A DNA stretch of 64,000 nucleotides from JACKII01 sp965222315 (GTDB taxonomy: Bacteria > Pseudomonadota > Alphaproteobacteria > Bin95), in assembly GCA_965222315.1 (NCBI GenBank), contig OZ244951.1:3038001-3102000 (forward strand), written 5' to 3'. Every line of letters starts with the position of its first letter. The stretch's first letter is position 1. Positions 57,095-64,000 of this stretch are shown here, piece by piece. Under the pieces are notes generated by a model. That model was not told the origin of the DNA and made no database searches. It worked only from the letters and a program-made list of their open reading frames with translations. The position numbers were made by a program, and so were the translations under genes.

Positions 57095-57595
57095 ATGCGC
57101 GTCATCGGGATAGATCCTGGTCTGGTTCGAACCGGTTGGGGCGTGGTGGAAGCCCGCGGGGAGAAGCTCGTCCATCTGGGCGACGGCTATTGCCGGTCGG
57201 GCAATGGCGACCTCGCCGTGCGGCTGGCCCGGCTCTATAGCGAGTTGCTGGATGTGTTCGAACGGTTTTCACCCGCCGCTGCCGCGGTCGAGCATACCTT
57301 CGTCAACAAGGATGCCGCCGGTACGCTGAAACTCGGTCAGGCGCGGGCAGTGGCTCTGCTGGTGCCGGCGCGGGCCGGATTGCCGGTGGCCGAATATGCG
57401 CCGAACGCGGTGAAGAAGGCGGTTGTCGGCGTCGGCCATGCAGACAAAACTCAGGTAGAGCACATGATCAAGCTGCTGCTGCCGGGCGTGAAGCCGGCCA
57501 GCGCCGACTCGGCGGACGCGCTGGCCATCGCGATCTGTCATATCTGGAACGCCAGAGCCTCCGCCCGCCGGGAAAAAGCGGTGAGTGCTCTTTAG
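57095..57595 (+). CDS. ruvC: Holliday junction resolvase RuvC
   Basis: This 166-aa endonuclease resolves Holliday junctions. Catalytic acids are D7 (IGIDPG), E in AVEHTF and the C-terminal DSADALAIA pair. ATG 57095 has AAGCGGAGC upstream. It is followed by ruvA after 23 bp and ruvB, the canonical order. No alphaproteobacterial SOS box (GTTC-N7-GTTC) was seen upstream. Confidence 0.96.
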   Translation: MRVIGIDPGLVRTGWGVVEARGEKLVHLGDGYCRSGNGDLAVRLARLYSELLDVFERFSPAAAAVEHTFVNKDAAGTLKLGQARAVALLVPARAGLPVAEYAPNAVKKAVVGVGHADKTQVEHMIKLLLPGVKPASADSADALAIAICHIWNARASARREKAVSAL

Positions 57596-57618
57596 ATGAT
57601 TGTGATTGGCCTGCGCTC

Positions 57619-58302
57619 ATGATCGGCAAAATTACCGGCGTCATCGATTATACCGGCGAGGATCACGTGCTGATCGAGACCGGCGGGGTCGGCTACATCC
57701 TCTATTGCGCGCCCGGCACGCTGGCAGCATTGCCGGGGCCGGGCGAGGTCGCAAGCCTCTACACCGAACTGGTGGTGCGCGAAGACCTGCTGCAACTGCT
57801 TGGCTTCCGCACGGTGGCGGAGCGGGAATGGCACCGCCTGCTGACTACGGTGCAGGGCGTCGGCGCGAAGGCGTCGCTCTCTATTCTGGGCGCGCTTGGG
57901 CTGGATGGCGTCAGCCGGGCGATTGCGCTGGGCGACACCACCGCCGTCCGCTCAGCCCCCGGCGTCGGGCCGAAACTGGCGGCGCGTATCGTGAACGAAC
58001 TGAAGGACAAAGCCCCCGCGGTTATGGCTTTGGGCGCGCAGGCGAGCCGATCCGCAACGCCACGCAGCGGCGCGCAAGCCCCCGCCGCGCCCGCTGCTGC
58101 TCCTGATTCAGGCGGGCCGCCGTCGGACACCGGCGCCAACGCGGCGGAGGCGACGGCGGATGCCCTCTCGGCCCTCATCAACCTCGGCTACGACCGCGGC
58201 GAGGCAGCCGGTGCCGTGGCGGAGGCTTCTCATGCGGGTGGAAGCGCTTCGACGGAAGACCTGATCAAGTCCGCCTTGCGCCTGCTGGCCCGCTCGGTTT
58301 AG
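57619..58302 (+). CDS. ruvA: Holliday junction branch migration protein RuvA
   Basis: This 227-aa protein has domain I (MIGKITGVIDYTGEDHVLIET), two helix-hairpin-helix motifs (VQGVGAKASLSIL and APGVGPKLAARIVNELKDK) and a C-terminal domain III that contacts RuvB. The linker rich in Ala and Pro (about 150-180) is longer than usual, making the protein about 25 residues longer than E. coli RuvA. Confidence 0.95.
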   Translation: MIGKITGVIDYTGEDHVLIETGGVGYILYCAPGTLAALPGPGEVASLYTELVVREDLLQLLGFRTVAEREWHRLLTTVQGVGAKASLSILGALGLDGVSRAIALGDTTAVRSAPGVGPKLAARIVNELKDKAPAVMALGAQASRSATPRSGAQAPAAPAAAPDSGGPPSDTGANAAEATADALSALINLGYDRGEAAGAVAEASHAGGSASTEDLIKSALRLLARSV

Positions 58303-58329
58303 GCACGGTGTCCGAAGTCGATAATACCA

Positions 58330-58434
58330 GCATCCTGAGTAGCGCCGGACAAAGTCCGGGGCGTATCGAAGGGGCCGCCTCCGTCAGATCGCCCCTTCGA
58401 TACGCCCAGCCTCCGGCTAGGCTACTCAGGATGC
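58330..58434. repeat. Palindromic intergenic repeat (REP/MITE-like), copy 2, between ruvA and ruvB
   Basis: The ends GCATCCTGAGTAGC and GCTACTCAGGATGC form a perfect inverted repeat; inside, GGCGTATCGAAGGGGC pairs with GCCCCTTCGATACGCC. It shares these units with the copy at 52803-52969. Confidence 0.85.
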
Positions 58435-58471
58435 AGGTCATAATGGAATGTCGACCGGTTGAGGACTTTGC

Positions 58472-59542
58472 ATGACCGAGCCCGATCCCATTCTGCGGGC
58501 CGACGCCCATCTGGAGGAAGACGCCCACGCCGACAACCGCGCGCTCCGTCCGCAATTACTGGACGACTTCACCGGCCAGGCGGAGGCGCGGTCGAACCTG
58601 CGGGTATTCATTCAGGCGGCGCGCCAACGGGCGCAGGCCATGGACCACCTGCTGTTCTACGGCCCGCCCGGCCTTGGTAAGACCACGCTAGCGCAGATCG
58701 TGGCGCGGGAACTGGGCGTCAATTTCCGCATGACCTCCGGCCCGGTCATCGCCCGGCCGGGCGATCTGGCCGCCGTGTTGACGAACCTGGAAGCGCGGGA
58801 CGTGCTGTTCATCGACGAAATCCACCGCCTCAGCCCGGTGGTGGAGGAAATCCTCTATCCGGCGATGGAGGATTTCGAATTGGACCTTGTGATCGGTGAA
58901 GGCCCCGCGGCGCGGACCGTGCGGATCGACTTGCAGCCCTTCACCCTTATCGGCGCCACCACGCGGCTGGGCCTGCTGACGACGCCACTGCGGGACCGCT
59001 TTGGCATTCCGGTGCGGCTGGAGTTTTACACCCACGACGAACTTGCTTCCATCATTGCCCGCGCCTCCGGCCTGATGGGGCTGATTGCGGAGAAGAACGG
59101 CATTGCGGAGATCGCGGCCCGGGCCCGCGGCACGCCACGCGTCGCCGGGCGCTTGCTGCGCCGGGTGGCCGACTTCGCCCTGGTCGAGACAGAAGGCCAC
59201 CTGACCCACACCCTGGCGCGAAAGGCGCTTGACCGTCTGGGTGTCGATCCGCGCGGGCTGGATAGCGCCGACCGCCGCTACCTGCGCGTGCTGGCGGAGC
59301 ACTATGGCGGCGGGCCGGTGGGCGTCGAAACAATTGCGGCGGCACTCTCAGAAGCCCGTGACGCTATCGAGGAGGTGATCGAGCCCTACCTGATGCAGGA
59401 AGGTTTCGTCGCCCGCACGCCTCGTGGCCGCGTGCTGACCGGGCAGGCCTGGAGCCATTTGGGCCTGGAAGCCCCGCGCAATGCTATCGGCAGAGAACAT
59501 CCGGGCCTGTTCGATGAACCCGGCGGCGATGCGGAATCCTAA
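58472..59542 (+). CDS. ruvB: Holliday junction branch migration ATPase RuvB
   Basis: This 356-aa AAA+ motor has Walker A GPPGLGKTTL, Walker B LFIDEIHRLSP, sensor 1 GATTRLG and the C-terminal winged helix. LLDDFTGQAEARSNLRVF is the usual N-terminus. It is separated from ruvA by a repeat element, but translation likely starts afresh at the ATG 58472. Confidence 0.96.
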   Translation: MTEPDPILRADAHLEEDAHADNRALRPQLLDDFTGQAEARSNLRVFIQAARQRAQAMDHLLFYGPPGLGKTTLAQIVARELGVNFRMTSGPVIARPGDLAAVLTNLEARDVLFIDEIHRLSPVVEEILYPAMEDFELDLVIGEGPAARTVRIDLQPFTLIGATTRLGLLTTPLRDRFGIPVRLEFYTHDELASIIARASGLMGLIAEKNGIAEIAARARGTPRVAGRLLRRVADFALVETEGHLTHTLARKALDRLGVDPRGLDSADRRYLRVLAEHYGGGPVGVETIAAALSEARDAIEEVIEPYLMQEGFVARTPRGRVLTGQAWSHLGLEAPRNAIGREHPGLFDEPGGDAES

Positions 59543-59631
59543 CGACGTTTGCTCGACAGTGCCCGTCCGGCCCTCTACGCTTTCCGGCAAAGGCTGGTTA
59601 CAAAACCACCAACAATGCTGGAGCAAACGCC

Positions 59632-61356
59632 ATGGCACCCTTGGATAGCAACCTTACCACCCGCTCGATACCGGTCTACGAAGCCCTCGCCCAGGATATC
59701 AAGGCCATGGGCGTCGAGCAGGTCTTCGGCCTGATGAGCGACGACACCGCCCATTTCGGCGTGACGCTGGACGCCCTCGGCATCAAGTTCATCGGCGCGC
59801 GGCATGAGAACATCGCCATCGTCATGGCCGATGCCTGGGCGCAGGCGACCGGCAAGCTGGCGGTGGTCTGCGTGGGCCGCGGCCCGGCGCTCGCCAACGG
59901 CCTGCACGGCGCGACCTTTGCCAGCCGCACCGGCAATTCCATGCTCATCATCTATGGCGAGGCGCCCCTGATGCCACCGGGCGTCAACGCGGGCGGGCCG
60001 GACTACAAGGGCCTGGACCAGGTGGGCGTGCTGCGCGCCGCCGGCATCAAGTCCTACATGCCGACGACTGGTGGACAGGCCCGCAAGATGCTGGCCGACG
60101 CGGCGGCGGAGGCGGCGCAGGGCCAGGCCATCGCCTACCTGATGCCGGTCAACGTGCAACTCACCCAGGTCGAGGTTCCGGCGGAAGAGCCGGCCATTGA
60201 GCCGCGCTACGCCGATCCCCTCCCCCGCCGCCCGGCGAAACCGGCGCCGGACCAAACCATCGCCGCCGCCGCTGCCGTGCTCGCCAGCGCAAAGAAGCCG
60301 CTGATCCTGGCGGGCCGCGGCGCCCACCTCTCCGGCGCGAAAGACGCGCTGATCGCACTGGCCGAGAAGACCGGCGCTTTGCTGTCGACCTCCGCCAAGG
60401 GCAAGGACATGTTCCACGGCCATCCGCTGAACCTGGGCATTATCGGCTCCTTCTCGCACTCGGTCGCCCGACGCATGGCGGGTGAGGCCGATTGCGTGCT
60501 AACCTTCGGTGCCGGACTTAACATTCTGACCATGAGCTTTGGCGAGTCGCTGCCGCCGGTGCCGCTGATCCATGTGGACACCGTGCGCGCCAATATCAGC
60601 AAGTGGACACCCGCGGACGTCTCGGTCGTCGGCGACGCCAAGCTAGTGGCGGAGCAACTCACCGCCGCCGTGTCGGACCGGGCAGCGGCCGACAAGCCCT
60701 TCCATTCTGCCGATAACCTCGCCGCCATCGCGGCCTACGACATTGCCGAAGACTTCAACCCGGAAAACACCGCGCGCACGCTCGATCCGCGCTCCATGGC
60801 TGTGGCTCTGAACAAGATGCTGCCTGCCGAGCGCAACATGACCTATGACGGCGGCAACTTTCTGCTGGTCGTGCCGTATTTCGAGACCCCCGGCCCCGGC
60901 CACTTCAAGATGGTTAGCGACTTCGCCTCTATCGGCCTGGGCTTCGGTGCGGCCATGGGCTATGCCAAGGCCCGACCGGACATTCCGACCGTGCTGGTCA
61001 TCGGCGACGGCGGCTTCACCATGACCATGGGCGAGCTGGAAACGGTGGTGCGGGAAGACCTGCCAATCATCGTGGTGCTGATGAACGACTGCGCCTATGG
61101 GGCGGAGGTGCACTTCCTGCGCCTGCGCCAGCTTCCGGCGCAGAAGGCTTTCTTCCCAGACGTGGATTACGCGCCCATAGCCGAAGCACTAGGTTATGAC
61201 GCGCACACGATCCGGACCCTCGACCAGTTGGAAGCACTGCGGCCCATGCTGGAGAAGCCGGAAGGCCCGATCTTCCTCGACTGCAAGATCAACGCCGACG
61301 TCTGCGCCCCGTTCCTCAGCGAAATTGCGGCGGCAGACGCCAGGGCTTTCGGCTGA
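59632..61356 (+). CDS. Thiamine-pyrophosphate-dependent enzyme, acetolactate-synthase-like
   Basis: This is a 574-aa three-domain enzyme. The N-terminal pyrimidine domain has the catalytic Glu in GARHENIAIVMADAWAQATG. The central domain has KKPLILAGRGAHLSGAKDAL. The C-terminal TPP domain has the GDGG...N motif (VIGDGGFTMTMGEL and IVVLMNDCAYGAE). It is not an obvious biosynthetic IlvB, as no regulatory subunit gene follows. It lies next to a TAXI-TRAP transporter. A decayed relative sits beside another TAXI-TRAP locus at 33.1 kb, so it may act on the imported acid (inference). Confidence 0.9.
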   Translation: MAPLDSNLTTRSIPVYEALAQDIKAMGVEQVFGLMSDDTAHFGVTLDALGIKFIGARHENIAIVMADAWAQATGKLAVVCVGRGPALANGLHGATFASRTGNSMLIIYGEAPLMPPGVNAGGPDYKGLDQVGVLRAAGIKSYMPTTGGQARKMLADAAAEAAQGQAIAYLMPVNVQLTQVEVPAEEPAIEPRYADPLPRRPAKPAPDQTIAAAAAVLASAKKPLILAGRGAHLSGAKDALIALAEKTGALLSTSAKGKDMFHGHPLNLGIIGSFSHSVARRMAGEADCVLTFGAGLNILTMSFGESLPPVPLIHVDTVRANISKWTPADVSVVGDAKLVAEQLTAAVSDRAAADKPFHSADNLAAIAAYDIAEDFNPENTARTLDPRSMAVALNKMLPAERNMTYDGGNFLLVVPYFETPGPGHFKMVSDFASIGLGFGAAMGYAKARPDIPTVLVIGDGGFTMTMGELETVVREDLPIIVVLMNDCAYGAEVHFLRLRQLPAQKAFFPDVDYAPIAEALGYDAHTIRTLDQLEALRPMLEKPEGPIFLDCKINADVCAPFLSEIAAADARAFG

Positions 61357-61408
61357 ACAACCAAGATGCGGCGGGAGCGGGCAACTACCCGCTCCCTGCC
61401 ATCGCTAC

Positions 61409-63280
61409 CTACTCCGCACTAGCAGCGTAGCGCTGCGGCCGTGCTATCATCCGCTGCGAGGCTATCGTGACCAGCACCAATGCCAAGCCCGCCAAATCGG
61501 TGACGAGGCCCGGTTTGATGAGGGTAAAGGCGGCTGCGATCATCAGCAACTGCTCCCACCAGGTGGCACGGCGAAGAAGATAGCCGTGCAGGCCCGCCGC
61601 CAGCAACGAGACGCCGATCAGCGCCGTAATGCTGGCAATCAAGATCCGGTCCCAACTGCCGATCATTAACAATGACGGGCTGTAGGCGAACATGAACGGG
61701 ATGATATAGCCGGTCGCCGCCAGCTTCATCGCCGCGACGCCGCCGCTCCACAATTTGGCGCCCGCGAGGCTGTTGGAGGCGTAGAGCGTAATCGCCACCG
61801 GCGGCGTGATCGCCGACAGACAGGCGAAATACAGCACGAACATATGCGCCGCCTCCAGATAGACCCCGAGCTTCACCAGGGCCGGCACCAACAGCGCCAC
61901 CTGCACAATGTAGGCCGGCGTCGTCGGCAGGCCCATGCCAAGGATGATACCGGCAATCGCCGTCAGGATCAGCGCGAGGATCAGCGAGTTGTCCGCCAGA
62001 CCGATGACGAAGGCGGAGAAGGTAACGCCGATGCCGCCCTGGGCGATGATGCCGATGACAATGCCCGCACAGGCGCAGGCCGCCACGACCTGCAGCGAAT
62101 TGCGGATACCGTCGATGATCGCATCCAGCACCAGACCGACCGTAATTTCCTTGCGGGTGGTCTTGCGCAGCATGGCGATCGGCACGACCGACAGCAGGCC
62201 GCACGTCGCTGCATAGGGCGCACTGAAACCGGCAACGAGCACGCCGACAATCACCACGAGCGGCAGGAACTGGTGCCCCCGTTCGGCCAATACCTTGCCC
62301 ATGCGGGGCAGGTCGGGCTTCGGAATTCCCCGGAGGCCGAGCCGCTTTGCCTCGAAATGCACGGCCACAAACACGGCAAGGAAGTAGAGGAAAGCAGGCA
62401 GCAGGGCGATCAGAATGACAGTCAGGTAGCTGACGGCCAGGAACTCCGCCATCACGAACGCCGCGGCGCCCATGATCGGCGGCATGATCTGGCCGCCGGT
62501 CGAGGCCACCGCCTCTACCGCCCCCGAAAATGGCGCGCGATAACCGAGCCGCTTCATCAGCGGAATGGTGAAGGTGCCTGTGGTCATAACGTTGGCGGTG
62601 GAACTGCCGGAGATGGTGCCGAACATCGCGCTGGTCATCACCGCCACCTTGGCCGGGCCGCCGGCGGCGGAGCCCGCCAGCGCCAGCGCGAAATCCATAA
62701 AAAGCTTACCCGTACCGGATTTTTCGACCAGCGAGCCAAATACGATAAACAGCACCATATAAGTCGCCGAAACAGCCAGCGGGATGCCGAACAGGCCCTC
62801 GGTCGTCAGATACATCTGGTCCAGCATTTCGCCGGGGCGAAGCTGGGTAATGAAAAAGCCATAGGCCAGAAACAGCACGGCCGTTACGGGCAGGGCGAAA
62901 CCGACGAGCCGCCGCGTTCCTTCCAATACGGCGATGATCAGGCCGATACCCAGCACGAAATCAATGGGCCGCGGATCGTCCACGTAGGCGAAGCGATCCA
63001 GAATATAGTCATGCTCAATGAACAGATAGGCGACCGCCGCGACGGACATGGCGATCAAGACCGCGTCAACGCCTATGCTCAGCGCCCACTTTCCGCCGGT
63101 CGCGTTCCGGATGGTCGGATACCAGAGGAAGATCAGCACAAGGCCGAACAACAGGTGTGTGCCGCGGAAGTAAAACACTTCCGGCGCACCGGCAAAAACC
63201 ACCCACAGGTGGAAACCAGCCATCGCCAGCGCAATCGCAGCCGGCACCGCAAAGGACAACCGCCGCCAATCTTCGTTCAT
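61409..63280 (-). CDS. TRAP transporter fused permease (TAXI type)
   Basis: This 623-aa membrane protein has the same DctM-like hallmarks as the 29.7-kb permease: SAAGGPAKVAVMTSAMFGTISGSSTANVMTTGTFTIP, EAVASTGGQIMPPIMGAAAFVMAEF and ILGMGLPTTPAYIVQVALLVPALVKLG. Its N-terminal DctQ-like part is shorter (about 110 fewer residues overall). It works with the TAXI receptor whose gene is 152 bp upstream. It is tail-to-tail with the TPP-enzyme gene. The substrate is unknown. Confidence 0.93.
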   Translation of the reverse strand: MNEDWRRLSFAVPAAIALAMAGFHLWVVFAGAPEVFYFRGTHLLFGLVLIFLWYPTIRNATGGKWALSIGVDAVLIAMSVAAVAYLFIEHDYILDRFAYVDDPRPIDFVLGIGLIIAVLEGTRRLVGFALPVTAVLFLAYGFFITQLRPGEMLDQMYLTTEGLFGIPLAVSATYMVLFIVFGSLVEKSGTGKLFMDFALALAGSAAGGPAKVAVMTSAMFGTISGSSTANVMTTGTFTIPLMKRLGYRAPFSGAVEAVASTGGQIMPPIMGAAAFVMAEFLAVSYLTVILIALLPAFLYFLAVFVAVHFEAKRLGLRGIPKPDLPRMGKVLAERGHQFLPLVVIVGVLVAGFSAPYAATCGLLSVVPIAMLRKTTRKEITVGLVLDAIIDGIRNSLQVVAACACAGIVIGIIAQGGIGVTFSAFVIGLADNSLILALILTAIAGIILGMGLPTTPAYIVQVALLVPALVKLGVYLEAAHMFVLYFACLSAITPPVAITLYASNSLAGAKLWSGGVAAMKLAATGYIIPFMFAYSPSLLMIGSWDRILIASITALIGVSLLAAGLHGYLLRRATWWEQLLMIAAAFTLIKPGLVTDLAGLALVLVTIASQRMIARPQRYAASAE

Positions 63281-63381
63281 GTCACGACACCTCGACGCTG
63301 CTGCACAGGCATTCCGCCGTCAGACCATGCGCAAGTAAATGGGTACCTGGATCGCCGGTCCAGGGCCGGTTTGACCACATG

Positions 63382-63414
63382 CTGCCGGCCGGGCCCAGCG
63401 GGCCCGGCCGGCAG
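63382..63414 (-). promoter_or_regulatory. Perfect 15-bp hairpin between TAXI receptor and permease genes
   Basis: CTGCCGGCCGGGCCC (63382-63396) pairs with its exact complement at 63400-63414 around a three-base loop. No T-run follows on the minus strand, so it should act as a 3' stabiliser of the receptor message or a weak attenuator. Confidence 0.7.
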
Positions 63415-63432
63415 TTCTACTGCTGGGCCTGA

Positions 63433-64000
63433 CTAGAGGGCACCCGCTTCCTTGTAGTACTTCGCAGCACCGGGATGCATGGGCATGCCAACGTCGCGGG
63501 CAAGATCCTTGACCGTGAACTTCGAGAGCGCCCGGTTCACCGACCCGAGTTCGCCGACATTGTTCGCGATCGCCTTCACGACCTTGTAAGCAGTCTCGTC
63601 AGACATGCTCTCGCAGTTGGCGAGCATGTGCATGGCAAAGCCGCCGATCGGCACATCCGCGTCCTGGTCCGGATAGGCGTTGGCCGGGATGGAGAGACGG
63701 TTCCAACCGGGGTTCAACTCCTGAGCCTTGGCGAATTGCTCATCGGTGATCGGGATGAAGTAGGCCGGGCGGGAGTTGGCGAGGTCCAGAAACGCACCGG
63801 CGGGTACCGCTGTCACGCTGAAGATCGCGTCGACCTGACCGTCCTTAGCCATATTTACCTGATCGGTCATCGAGGCGAAATTGACCTGGGAGAGATCGTC
63901 ATAGCTGAGACCCGCCGCCTTCAACAGGGTTTGGGCAGCTGCTTCCGTCGTGTTGCCGCGCGGCAGGGTCGCCAGGCTCTTTCCCTTCAGGTCGGCCCAG
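63433..64000 (-). CDS. TAXI-family TRAP transporter solute-binding protein, partial
   Basis: The C-terminal 188 residues of a periplasmic receptor are present; the N-terminus is beyond the right edge. The translation opens WADLKGKSLATLPRGNTTEA. It continues with VNMAKDGQVDAIFSVTAVPAGAF and ends MHPGAAKYYKEAGAL, which matches the end of the TAXI protein at 31967 (HPGAERFYKEAGL). It is the receptor for the fused permease downstream. Confidence 0.92.
   Translation of the reverse strand, partial: WADLKGKSLATLPRGNTTEAAAQTLLKAAGLSYDDLSQVNFASMTDQVNMAKDGQVDAIFSVTAVPAGAFLDLANSRPAYFIPITDEQFAKAQELNPGWNRLSIPANAYPDQDADVPIGGFAMHMLANCESMSDETAYKVVKAIANNVGELGSVNRALSKFTVKDLARDVGMPMHPGAAKYYKEAGAL

Overview
The window comes from a GC-rich Gram-negative chromosome. 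An alphaproteobacterium of the Rhodospirillales type is the best guess. The reasons are the narR-narKGHJI arrangement known from Paracoccus, abundant TRAP, TTT and ABC solute uptake systems, an outer-membrane autotransporter, FNR-type TTGAT-N4-ATCAA boxes and a DUF3768 gene. Assignments rest on reading the translations; no database search was run.

Region by region. 1-2.0 kb: the edge of a branched-chain amino-acid type ABC uptake operon (ATPase, binding protein). 2.3-9.3 kb: one giant autotransporter with about 21 GGGGG-type repeats. 9.4-9.7 kb: an IS3-like transposase relic. 9.8-15.7 kb: a complete Mrp/Mnh Na+/H+ antiporter operon with fused A and B subunits. 16.2-28.2 kb: a nitrate respiration operon, narK(K1-K2 fusion)-narG-narH-narJ-narI followed by a NifM-like PpiC isomerase, a hemerythrin, a beta-carbonic anhydrase and a DUF2478 protein. 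It is transcribed divergently from a cluster-less Crp/Fnr regulator (NarR-like), and two perfect FNR-type boxes lie between them. 29.1-29.7 kb: a small gene graveyard (frameshifted carboxymuconolactone decarboxylase, RTX fragment). 29.7-33.4 kb: a TAXI-TRAP transporter with a decayed TPP-enzyme gene. 33.5-36.6 kb: a TctABC transporter whose tctB is split.

37.2-48.5 kb is accessory DNA. A PQQ-type sugar dehydrogenase and a DNA methyltransferase are both cut at their 3' ends by one IS481 element. The methyltransferase belongs to a three-gene cassette (144-aa protein, SNF2 helicase, adenine methyltransferase) that looks like a defence system. A plasmid-like module follows: DUF3768, two HTH/winged-helix proteins, 22-bp-spaced palindromic iterons and a very AT-rich tract. 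This region stops at the 3' end of a tRNA-Thr(UGU) gene, the usual border of an integrated element. Three helically phased repeat arrays lie in or next to this region (about 46.75-47.2, 47.85-47.97 and 50.82-50.93 kb). They are the most unusual features of the window.

48.6-64 kb is chromosomal again: thiolase, metallo-hydrolase, an AAA ATPase, a transglutaminase, a SAM methyltransferase, a Baeyer-Villiger type monooxygenase, ruvC-ruvA-ruvB, and a second TPP-enzyme plus TAXI-TRAP cassette that mirrors the decayed one at 29.7-33.4 kb.

A recurring theme is a strong intergenic hairpin directly after each of the four solute-binding-protein genes whose downstream partner is visible.
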